Positions 45,251-53,287 of a stretch of 64,000 nucleotides of DNA are shown piece after piece; the stretch's first letter is position 1, and the number at the start of each line of letters is the position of its first letter. The stretch lies in assembly GCF_002746455.1 (NCBI RefSeq), contig NZ_NWUW01000007.1, positions 124,001-188,000 of the forward strand, given 5' to 3'. The DNA is from Bacillus fungorum. Its GTDB lineage: Bacteria; Bacillota; Bacilli; Bacillales; Bacillaceae_G. The notes under the pieces were generated by a model, which had not been told where the DNA came from, did no database searches, and saw only the letters and a program-made list of their open reading frames with translations. A program made the position numbers and the translations under genes.

Positions 45251-47017
45251 GTGGGTTTACACATTATACCGAATGATTTGCCAAGCTTGACTCCAGGTGA
45301 GAGAAAAGTACTTGAAAAGGTTCGGTCTTTATATAAAGATGTGCAGAGAGAAGCGTATTTATATATTCAGCCAAGAATTAGACATTTAGAACCTGATTTT
45401 ATTTTAATTGATTCACAAAGAGGTGTAACAATCTTTGAAGTGAAAGATTGGGAACTTTCTTATATTAGTAGAGCGGATAGAAGAAAAATAGATTTAGCAG
45501 ATGGAAAACAGGTAGATAATCCATTTTGTAAAGCTAACTTATACCATACTGCAGCACAGAGATTATTTAGGTTACAAGATATTTTGAAAAATGAAAGGAA
45601 CGAATTAAAGTTTAAATTACATACTAATGTTATATTTCCGTATCTCCATTCTAATAAGATTGAAGAGAGTGGATTAGAGCAAGTATTTAATCAGCCACCA
45701 GCGCAATATATTTCATCTGATATGTTAAGTAAAGTAAATATAAATCAGTTATTCAAAAATGAATTTAGTTTCGTAGAAGAAGATGAAATTATTGCAATAC
45801 GAACTCTATTATTTCCGGAAATTAAAGTTAGTTGTAGTGATAATCAAATCAGTACAAAAGAATTAATTACAGCACTAGATGCAGAGCAAGAACGTTTTGC
45901 AAAACGTGTACCATATGGTCACTATATGGTAACTGGGGTTCCGGGTAGTGGAAAAACAGTTTTATTGCTAGCTCGTGCGATTCATCTGGTACGTGAACAT
46001 CCAGAATGGAAAATAAAAATATTAACGTATAATAAGTCGTTACAAACAAAAATTGAAAACAAATTGAATTCCTTAGCAGCTGATCTTACTTTTATGAATG
46101 TACGTTTGGAAAATATAGATGTTAGTACTTTTCATAAATTTGCACTAGATACAGCGAGTGTATGCGTACCGAAAAAATATACAGTGAAATGGTGGAATGA
46201 AGAGTTGCCTGAAATAGCTATACAGCGAGCGCAATCATCATATGATGCTGTTTTAGTGGACGAATATCAAGACTTTCTAGATGATTGGATTAGATTATGT
46301 GTGAAATCTTGTAAAGAACATACGTATATTAATAATCAAAAGGAAACCGTTACTGGGATAAATTTATTTTTAGCAGGGGATAGACTACAGAGTATTTATA
46401 ACAACTCAGATCATAGTTGGAAGAGCTTAGGTATTGATATGCGTGGGCGAAGTTCTTTACTAAAGAAATCATATCGTGCCGGTAGCCAACATATAGATTT
46501 AGCCCTTAATTTCTTGAAACAAGAAAAGAAGTTGGAAGAGGAAGTAAATAAATTTTATTGTCCAATGAGTGAACTATCTTTTGAGAATGAAATGAAAGAT
46601 GGAGTTAGTTTTATTGAAGGATCATATGAAGATATTAGTAATAAAGTTTACCAGCTGATTAAGCGCGAGGGCTATAAGCCAGAAGATATATTGATCTTAT
46701 GCAGAGAGCGAAAAGATTGTGAGAGTATACAGGAAAAACTAAATCATGAAATACGTCAAAAAGTAAAAGTTACAAAAAATATTACTGAGGGACATTTAAT
46801 TATAACAACGTATCATTCGTCGAAAGGTCTTGAGGCACCAATTGTATTTTTAGTTGATGTGGACAAGTTTGAAAGAATGGAGCTCGAACAAAATGATATT
46901 AAACTACGTAAGCTATTATATGTAGGCATGACAAGATCATCTGAGCATTTATACATTCATGCTGGAAGTTATGATAAACCTTCTTTTGGGCAGGTATTAA
47001 GGCATGAAATATCTTGA
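45251..47017 (+). CDS. NERD nuclease-related domain plus UvrD-like helicase
   Basis: This 588-aa protein has an N-terminal NERD (nuclease-related) domain at about residues 10-150, with LEPDFILIDSQRGVTIFEVK (D...ExK). A superfamily 1 helicase follows: Walker A VTGVPGSGKTVLL, Walker B AVLVDEYQDF, motif III GDRLQSIYN, and C-terminal TYHSSKGLEAPIVFLVD and LLYVGMTRSSEHLYI. It should unwind and cut DNA. The frame opens at 45215, but the GTG at 45251 is preceded by AGAGGGG at good spacing. It stands alone, with ~230 bases upstream. A role in defence or repair is inferred from architecture. Confidence 0.83.
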   Translation: MGLHIIPNDLPSLTPGERKVLEKVRSLYKDVQREAYLYIQPRIRHLEPDFILIDSQRGVTIFEVKDWELSYISRADRRKIDLADGKQVDNPFCKANLYHTAAQRLFRLQDILKNERNELKFKLHTNVIFPYLHSNKIEESGLEQVFNQPPAQYISSDMLSKVNINQLFKNEFSFVEEDEIIAIRTLLFPEIKVSCSDNQISTKELITALDAEQERFAKRVPYGHYMVTGVPGSGKTVLLLARAIHLVREHPEWKIKILTYNKSLQTKIENKLNSLAADLTFMNVRLENIDVSTFHKFALDTASVCVPKKYTVKWWNEELPEIAIQRAQSSYDAVLVDEYQDFLDDWIRLCVKSCKEHTYINNQKETVTGINLFLAGDRLQSIYNNSDHSWKSLGIDMRGRSSLLKKSYRAGSQHIDLALNFLKQEKKLEEEVNKFYCPMSELSFENEMKDGVSFIEGSYEDISNKVYQLIKREGYKPEDILILCRERKDCESIQEKLNHEIRQKVKVTKNITEGHLIITTYHSSKGLEAPIVFLVDVDKFERMELEQNDIKLRKLLYVGMTRSSEHLYIHAGSYDKPSFGQVLRHEIS

Positions 47018-47145
47018 GGACATGTAGGGTGTTTATATGTTTAGGGATATAAGTTGAAAATAATAATTAGAATATCCTTAGAAATCTGAAGAGGAGTATA
47101 ATTGAACTGAATGATAAAATATTAAAGGGGTAGGACGGAGGAATT

Positions 47146-48381
47146 ATGATGATACATACTTTAGTAAGGGGACAAAAGATAGACGTTACAAAGAATCATC
47201 CAGAGATTAAAGGGTTACTGGTAGATTTAACTTGGAATGCCCCGATGAATATGGATGTAGATGCATCAGCTTTTTTAGTAGGGTTTAATGGGAAAATTAC
47301 TAAAGAAGAAGATTTCGTTTTCTATGGACAACCTTATTCTAGTTGTCGATCTGTTCAATTGCATCAAAATGAAACAAATGGAAGTAAACAAAGATTTTCG
47401 ATAGATTTTACTCATATAAAAGATGAGGTACAAAAGATTGTATTTTCGATTACAATTCATAATGCGGAAGAGAAGAAACAGGCGCTACGAGATGTTTCCC
47501 ATATTCAATTGAAAATAAACAACGCACAATCAGGGTTAGAAATTATTCATTTTCCTATCACGTATCCATTTACGGATGAAAGTGCCATTATTGTTGGAGA
47601 GCTATATCGACATGGAGGAGGATGGAAGTTCAATCCTATTGGAGCTGGCTATTTTGGTGGGTTAGCTGCATTGTGTACAAGTTTTGGAATAGAGATCGCA
47701 GATGATGAAAAACAAACTGCCCCTCCTGTAGAGAAGAAAGTAGTTCCTACTCCGCCTCCAGTACAAAAAACTATTAATGCAGTGAAGGTTGAATTGAAGA
47801 AAAAACAATCTATAAATATACAAAAATCTAAAATGGTAACCGCTACTTTAGAGTGGGAAACAAATAAAGATTTAGACTTATATTGTTTTTACGTAACAAC
47901 CAAGGGTGAGATAGGAAAGGTTTATTATAAAAATCTAGGTTCGTCTAAAGTATCGCCGTATATTGTGTTGGACGGTGATTCGCAAGAACCAGGAAAAGAA
48001 ACAATCCGTATTTATCGACCAGAAGCTTTAAAATATGTTTTATTTGCTGCATATAGTGCTGTCGGAAATGGGATAGGGAGTTTCTATTCTATGAAGGCTA
48101 AAGCTGTTGTCGATAATCATATGGGAAGCGTTGTAACAGCACCATTATTAGAAATAAATGACCATGCTTATTGGGTGTGTATTGCTCATATTGATTTCAC
48201 GAATTCAAATGAGATGAAAATTTCACACGTAGAAAGTTACTCAAAAGACCATTCAGAGGCTTCACCACTGTTGTACGAGAACGGGAAGTTTCGAATGGAT
48301 GTTGGGCGATTGAATTTAAAAATGAAGAGGATTATCAGAAGTATTTTAAGGGGAAATGAAGAAATAACTGATTTTGCATAG
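47146..48381 (+). CDS. TerA/TerD-family protein with two TerD-like domains
   Basis: This 411-aa protein has a first TerD-like domain (about 1-185: LVRGQKIDVTKNHP, NMDVDASAFLVGFNGKI). A Pro-rich linker follows (APPVEKKVVPTPPPVQK), then a second, more divergent domain (about 215-390: WETNKDLDLYCFYVT, YSAVGNGIGSFYSMKAKA). This is TerA-like architecture. TerD-type domains bind calcium and occur in stress and phage-resistance gene sets. No other ter genes are nearby, which is unusual. The ribosome site is GGAGG and the start is ATG 47146 or 47149. Confidence 0.78.
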   Translation: MMIHTLVRGQKIDVTKNHPEIKGLLVDLTWNAPMNMDVDASAFLVGFNGKITKEEDFVFYGQPYSSCRSVQLHQNETNGSKQRFSIDFTHIKDEVQKIVFSITIHNAEEKKQALRDVSHIQLKINNAQSGLEIIHFPITYPFTDESAIIVGELYRHGGGWKFNPIGAGYFGGLAALCTSFGIEIADDEKQTAPPVEKKVVPTPPPVQKTINAVKVELKKKQSINIQKSKMVTATLEWETNKDLDLYCFYVTTKGEIGKVYYKNLGSSKVSPYIVLDGDSQEPGKETIRIYRPEALKYVLFAAYSAVGNGIGSFYSMKAKAVVDNHMGSVVTAPLLEINDHAYWVCIAHIDFTNSNEMKISHVESYSKDHSEASPLLYENGKFRMDVGRLNLKMKRIIRSILRGNEEITDFA

Positions 48382-48435
48382 ATGGAAGTATTATTAAATA
48401 TTGTATATAATATGTGTTAATTTTTATGATATATA

Positions 48436-48492
48436 TTAAATGGATTATAGCTAGGTAAGTTTTTATATACTATCTAGATATAATCCATTTTT
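48436..48492. terminator. Bidirectional terminator
   Basis: AAATGGATTATA (48438-48449) pairs with TATAATCCATTT (48479-48490) between the convergent TerA-like and Sau3AI-like genes. Confidence 0.7.
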
Positions 48493-48509
48493 GTTAATAA
48501 GAAAGATAA

Positions 48510-49901
48510 TTATTTATTCGTTTTGTTAATGATTTGGGCGATATAAGAATTATTCAACCAATAACACTGCTTTGTAATATGTTGGCCATCAGGTAAAGTT
48601 ACTTTATCGGCACCGTTGCGGGCTTTTGGTCTAATATGCGCGACACCGTTGAAATTTATTTTTGGTAGGTTATTTGCTTCGACGACTTTGTCACCACGTT
48701 TTTTATATTCAATTTGAATACCCTCATGTATTACTTTATTAACTTCTGCCCATAGTTCACGTATTTCTTTTTCTATTGTAGGAGCAGGCATGTTCCAAAG
48801 TTTAATGCCTTTAAAGTAGAGTTTACGATTTGGATTTTCTTTTTTTGTTTGGTTAAATTCAAAAATTACGAATAAAAACTTGGTTTGATAGAAGCGTTCT
48901 CTAATTTCGCTTTCTTCCCATGATTCGTTTGTCCATTGATGAAAATCGATTGTTTCAAATGACATGCTTTGTTCAGGTTTACCGTTGGGCTCTAAACGAA
49001 CTGTTTTAAATTCTATATTAGCTTTCGCAAATTCTTCAATTTTATCGAGTCGAGTTCCTTTGATACCAAGTAAAGAGCTTACTAATAGTGGAACAAAGCT
49101 TTTTGTTGTAGGTTTGTAATCAATAGATAATTTTTGAGCGATTTCTTGATCAGTTAAGCCTATGTAATTTTCAAATTTTGAATAAAGGATTTCTTCTAAA
49201 GATTTTCCTTTTAGTTCATTTGTTGTTGTAAAACTTACTAGTTCTTCGTTTAGGTGATACCTGCGAACTAGTGCTGTCATATAAGAAGGCTTTAATGAAA
49301 AAGCTCTTTGCATTGCTGGAATTTCAGAATACGGTTGTGAGCGAAGTGAATTTTTATTGGAACCCTTAGTGCAAGCTCCTAAATAGTTTGTATCACCTTC
49401 AGATAATTCATGTGCTTTGCCGGCACGAATTTTATTTACGATGGTTTCCCAGTCTTGTCTAATTATTTCTAAATCAGCTTCGGGATAGGTGAATAAAAGG
49501 CTTTTTGTAATGTGAAAATCTTTACGGTCTACACCAGGTACCCATTCATAGAACATTAATAGTATTTTTTCGTTTTTCTTCCAAAAGCTTGAGGTTTCAA
49601 AGTGTGTATGAACTTCTTCCATATAGTTGATAATATTTAAGACTAGCCGCTCTTTGGCAGATAATGAACCGTTTTTATTTTGTTTAAATGCAGTTACTTT
49701 AAGTTCAATACCAAGGTGTTTAAAGTCAGCTTCTGCGTTTGAATTGACTTCATATCCAAAAAAGCTTTCTTCGATTACTTGCCCTAGTCCACCTTTCGAT
49801 TTAGCATTTGCAAGTCGGTTAGTGGAATCAATTTCACCAAATGTTTTTCCTTTAGCTTCATGTGCTTTTTTCATTAGTTCTTCTATTGTAGTATAGTCCA
49901 T
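48510..49901 (-). CDS. Sau3AI/MutH-type type II restriction endonuclease
   Basis: This 463-aa protein has the two-domain MutH-like architecture of Sau3AI. The N-terminal catalytic MutH domain carries KGGLGQVIEESFFG, then ADFKHLGIELKVTAF (D...ExK). A second, MutH-like but catalytically altered domain follows from about residue 240, with KSFVPLLVSSLLGIKG and IEFKTVRLEPNGKPEQSM. Sau3AI cuts GATC irrespective of adenine methylation and is blocked by C5 methylation. The divergent C5-methyltransferase gene fits this, so GATC is the predicted site, unproven. The ATG at 49901 follows AAGGAG. Confidence 0.88.
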   Translation of the reverse strand: MDYTTIEELMKKAHEAKGKTFGEIDSTNRLANAKSKGGLGQVIEESFFGYEVNSNAEADFKHLGIELKVTAFKQNKNGSLSAKERLVLNIINYMEEVHTHFETSSFWKKNEKILLMFYEWVPGVDRKDFHITKSLLFTYPEADLEIIRQDWETIVNKIRAGKAHELSEGDTNYLGACTKGSNKNSLRSQPYSEIPAMQRAFSLKPSYMTALVRRYHLNEELVSFTTTNELKGKSLEEILYSKFENYIGLTDQEIAQKLSIDYKPTTKSFVPLLVSSLLGIKGTRLDKIEEFAKANIEFKTVRLEPNGKPEQSMSFETIDFHQWTNESWEESEIRERFYQTKFLFVIFEFNQTKKENPNRKLYFKGIKLWNMPAPTIEKEIRELWAEVNKVIHEGIQIEYKKRGDKVVEANNLPKINFNGVAHIRPKARNGADKVTLPDGQHITKQCYWLNNSYIAQIINKTNK

Positions 49902-50227
49902 AATAAACTCCTTTCTGTATCCAGTGCTGCGTTATATGATTTTAAACAATACATATTAAATCTATGCTATAATAAAAAGCTGTTTCAATTTTATACAAGT
50001 AAAATTTATAAGAAGGAAAAGTCAGTTTTTTCTATTAAATAACAGTTATATTGGATCTATTCAAGGCGATTTGTTTCGTTTATACTATTGATATAGTAAC
50101 GAATTATTTTCTTAACGGTTACAAGTTAAAAAGTATGATTCCTAAAATGTTATAGTTGATCTTTTCCTCACTTTTTATTATAATGAAGCATAGATAAATA
50201 AAATACCGAAAGGATGTTCGTGTATTT
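49902..50227. promoter_or_regulatory. Divergent restriction-modification promoter region with shared element
   Basis: The methylase promoter is TTGATC (50156-50161), a 17-base spacer, and TATAAT (50179-50184). The block CTTTTTATTATA + GCATAGAT occurs on the minus strand at 49960-49979, directly joined. It occurs again on the plus strand at 50171-50195 with ATGAA inserted between the halves. Both copies thus point the same way relative to their own gene. This suggests shared promoter or operator sequence coordinating the two genes. Confidence 0.6.
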
Positions 50228-51511
50228 ATGGTGAAAGTAGTAGAACTTTTCGCGGGAGTAGGAGGTTTTAGATTAGGACTAGAAGCAAATGAAAAATTTG
50301 AAGTTCTTTGGGGGAACCAGTGGGAGCCCTCAACTAAAGCACAACACGCATTTAATTGTTATGCAACTCGCTTTGAAAATAAAGGAATACATGTAAATAG
50401 AGATATAGCTGAAGCTTGGCCAGAAGTACCTGAGCATGATTTATTAGTAGGTGGATTCCCTTGCCAAGACTATTCTGTAGCACGTACTTTATCAAATGAA
50501 AAAGGAATACAAGGGAAAAAAGGTGTTCTTTTTTGGGAGATAATGAATATAGTTAATTCTCGTAAGCCAAGATTTGTTTTGTTAGAGAATGTAGATAGAT
50601 TATTGAAGTCACCAGCAAAACAAAGAGGTCGTGATTTTTCTATTATGTTGGCGAGCTTTAGAGATGCAGGATATGTAGTGGAATGGAGAGTTATTAACGC
50701 TGCGGATTATGGAAATTCTCAAAGAAGACGAAGAGTATTTATTTTTGCGTATTTAAAAGAATCTCATTTCACATTTGTTCAAAGTAAAATGAAGCCTTTA
50801 GAGATATTGTGTGAAAATGGATTCTTCGCTCCAATTTTTAATGTGCATGAAGCACCTGAAGAAAACAAAAAAAGAGGGCAATTTGAGTTGCCAGTCGATA
50901 TTATTGAGGTTTCTGATACATTTAAAGCTGAATACTATAATTCTGGCGTAATGATGGATGGACAAGTATATACCGAAGAATTAGTTCCAGTAACTGAAAG
51001 TCCAGAGACTTTAGGTGAAGTTGTTCAAAAGGTATATGATAAATTTGGCCCTGCAGATGAATCGTATTATTTGAAAATGGATAAGGTTAACAAAAAGGGA
51101 AGAACGGAATTTGAGGAACTTAAGTATCTTAAAGGTCCTAAAAAAGAAGAAAGAGTGTCAAAGGCGACAGGTCATAAATATTTCTACTCTGAGGGAGGAA
51201 TGGCTTTCCCTGATGATTTAGATAAGCCTGGACGTACAATGTTAACAAGTGAAGGAACATGTAATAGAAGTTCCCATGTTATTGAAGATCCTTATACAAA
51301 AAGACTAAGATATTTAACACCAGTTGAATGTGAGTTATTAAATGGTTTCCCGATGGACTGGACAAATACTGGGATGCCACAAAGAAACAGATACTTTTGT
51401 ATGGGAAATGCTTTAGTGGTTGATTTGGTGGAGCGAATGGGTCAAAGGATTTTAGAGATTAACGAAGAAGAAGAGAAGATGGATAGTATTGTGCAGTTGA
51501 GTTTATTTTAA
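50228..51511 (+). CDS. DNA (cytosine-5-)-methyltransferase
   Basis: This is a 427-aa type II C5-cytosine methylase using SAM. Motifs in order are I (ELFAGVGGFRLGLEA), IV (GGFPCQDYSVA with catalytic Cys), VI (LLENVDRLL), VIII (NSQRRRRVFIFAY), a long target-recognition region, then IX (RYLTPVECELLNGFP) and X (RYFCMGNALVVDLV). It is paired with the divergent Sau3AI-like nuclease, so it probably methylates C in GATC to protect the host. The ribosome site is distant (AAAGGATG, ~13 bases), so expression may be modest. Confidence 0.92.
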   Translation: MVKVVELFAGVGGFRLGLEANEKFEVLWGNQWEPSTKAQHAFNCYATRFENKGIHVNRDIAEAWPEVPEHDLLVGGFPCQDYSVARTLSNEKGIQGKKGVLFWEIMNIVNSRKPRFVLLENVDRLLKSPAKQRGRDFSIMLASFRDAGYVVEWRVINAADYGNSQRRRRVFIFAYLKESHFTFVQSKMKPLEILCENGFFAPIFNVHEAPEENKKRGQFELPVDIIEVSDTFKAEYYNSGVMMDGQVYTEELVPVTESPETLGEVVQKVYDKFGPADESYYLKMDKVNKKGRTEFEELKYLKGPKKEERVSKATGHKYFYSEGGMAFPDDLDKPGRTMLTSEGTCNRSSHVIEDPYTKRLRYLTPVECELLNGFPMDWTNTGMPQRNRYFCMGNALVVDLVERMGQRILEINEEEEKMDSIVQLSLF

Positions 51512-51519
51512 TAAATGAG

Positions 51520-51552
51520 GGAAGGAGTGATTATTTATAGTCACTCCTTTTG
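51520..51552 (+). terminator. Terminator after methylase
   Basis: AAGGAGTGA / TCACTCCTT hairpin followed by TTTG. Confidence 0.75.
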
Positions 51553-51699
51553 TTATGTATGGATAGATGATAACTGTAGGGGGATTAAACTAAATATAGT
51601 AGATTTGAATTATATGTAAATTTAGTCTTCATTTTTATGAGGAAGTGATTAAAATGAATAGTAGTTATATCAAAAAAATAAACAAGAGGGGTTTGGAAT

Positions 51700-52830
51700 A
51701 TGGCGGGCTATATTTTTAGTTTAGATAAAAAAACAAATGTGGGAGAGTATTTGCAGAATGGGGTATATAGCACTAATCTCAGTGTACCAAAGAAGAACTC
51801 TTGGCAATCCCATCATGAAGGAACTTTTGCGGATTATTTCAGCATGAAAGAGGGCGATAATGTATACTTTTTTCAAAATAGAAAAATATATGGAGTCGGC
51901 GAGTTAATTAATATAGGTGATGATTGTAAGTATTTAAACTATCCAGGTGCAGATGTTCCTAAGATCCCAGAGTATAAATTAATTAAAGGCAATATGCTTT
52001 ATCATAGGGACAAAAGTAGTATTAATAATAGATGTTTATGCATCTTTACACCCGCACCTGCATTTTTTCAAAAAGGGATAGACATGGATGAAATACTATC
52101 GTTTAGCCCAAAAAGTTTTCGGATGTTAAGAGCTTTTTGGAAAAAATCATTTATTAAGATTGATGAAGAAGAAAATAGAGCGTTGAAAAATATAATCTTA
52201 AAAAGAAACGAAGAATATATTTATGAGGATGAAGGGAAGTTTAATCTCGATATATCATTTCATGAAGAACTGAAAAGTAAGATTGGTAATGATTATTTAA
52301 TGAAGTCAGAGAATATTTTAAACTATGCAGCTGTAGACGATAAGATTAAACATGAAATGGCAATTGAAGCGAGTATAGTAGATGTAATAGCGAATAATGA
52401 TACTAGTTTATTTGGGAAATGGGACTATGTATCTCATCAAGTAATTGCTTCTCCATTTAAACCTGTTGATTATATGGATAAAATGGATGTTTTTGGATAT
52501 AAATTTATATCAGGATATGATGTGGTGTCTAAATATTTACTTATAGAGATAAAAAAGGATAAGGCTGATTGTGAAGCCATTGATCAAGTCATGAAGTATG
52601 TTGATTGGATAAACCAGGAATATGCTTACGGTGATTATTCAATGATAAATGCATTTCTAGTGGCATCTGAATTTCCTCCACATGTAATAAATTATAAAAA
52701 TATTGTTTGTAGAAGGAACTATACTATTGGAAGAAGACCTATTGTTCCAGCAGAATGGACGGATATAAAGCTGATTAAATATAGTTATGATGGTAATACA
52801 GAGAGTATTCGGTTTGAGGAAATTAGATAA
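51700..52830 (+). CDS. Putative nuclease: PUA/EVE-like N-terminus, NucS-like PD-(D/E)XK C-terminus
   Basis: This is a 376-aa soluble protein. The first ~140 residues contain beta-rich text, GTFADYFSMKEGDNVYFF and KIYGVGELI, reminiscent of EVE/ASCH-type modified-base readers; this is a weak resemblance. The C-terminal part has a PD-(D/E)XK-like pattern: MDVFGYKFI, then DVVSKYLLIEIKKDKADCE (E-x-K), then DQVMKYVDWINQEY. This is the order seen in NucS/DUF91-type nucleases. Together they suggest a modification-dependent or mismatch nuclease. It follows the methylase by ~190 bases with its own ribosome site GAGGGG. I cannot assign a named family. Confidence 0.55.
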   Translation: MAGYIFSLDKKTNVGEYLQNGVYSTNLSVPKKNSWQSHHEGTFADYFSMKEGDNVYFFQNRKIYGVGELINIGDDCKYLNYPGADVPKIPEYKLIKGNMLYHRDKSSINNRCLCIFTPAPAFFQKGIDMDEILSFSPKSFRMLRAFWKKSFIKIDEEENRALKNIILKRNEEYIYEDEGKFNLDISFHEELKSKIGNDYLMKSENILNYAAVDDKIKHEMAIEASIVDVIANNDTSLFGKWDYVSHQVIASPFKPVDYMDKMDVFGYKFISGYDVVSKYLLIEIKKDKADCEAIDQVMKYVDWINQEYAYGDYSMINAFLVASEFPPHVINYKNIVCRRNYTIGRRPIVPAEWTDIKLIKYSYDGNTESIRFEEIR

Positions 52831-53287
52831 TGTATCGTAAAGAATTTTTGATAATATTAATTGAGACTATTTGATTTAAAGTAAGTTTGAAAATGATGGA
52901 CTTAAGATGAGCAAAAGTAATTTGAAGGGAGTGTAAAATAAAACTTCCCTTTTACTTTTATGTAACAATAATGCGAAAATTTGGATGCGTAATAATTGAT
53001 TTTTGAGAGGCGGAAATGGTATATTTTTGTTAATATATCTTTTTTATTTACAAGGTATAGGCGTCTTACATAATTGGATGTAAGAGAGAAGGGTTTCTGT
53101 TTGTCAATGTTCTGAAGAATCAGAACATCGACGAGCAAGGATAATATTGCTATGATCATTGTAATCGATGAATCGGGCATATTAATCATTCCTTCCACAA
53201 TTATTAATAGTAATTTAATTCTATTATAATTGAATTGTTTATGAAAATCGTAGTCACTATTTTGTGTATGCTAGGGAGGTTTTCTGT
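52831..53287 (+). ncRNA. Candidate structured ncRNA region upstream of the reverse transcriptase
   Basis: There is no convincing plus-strand gene in ~450 bases. Hairpins seen are AAGGGA/TCCCTT with T-rich DNA at 52924-52951 (possible terminator of the gene before), an 8-bp perfect stem TCTTACAT / ATGTAAGA (53064-53085), and a perfect 8-bp stem ATGTTCTG / CAGAACAT (53107-53128) extended by GTC/GAC after one mismatch. Several DRT reverse transcriptases use an ncRNA encoded just upstream. A TATAAT-like element lies near 53224. Boundaries are unknown, and no promoter for the RNA itself was certain. Confidence 0.4.
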
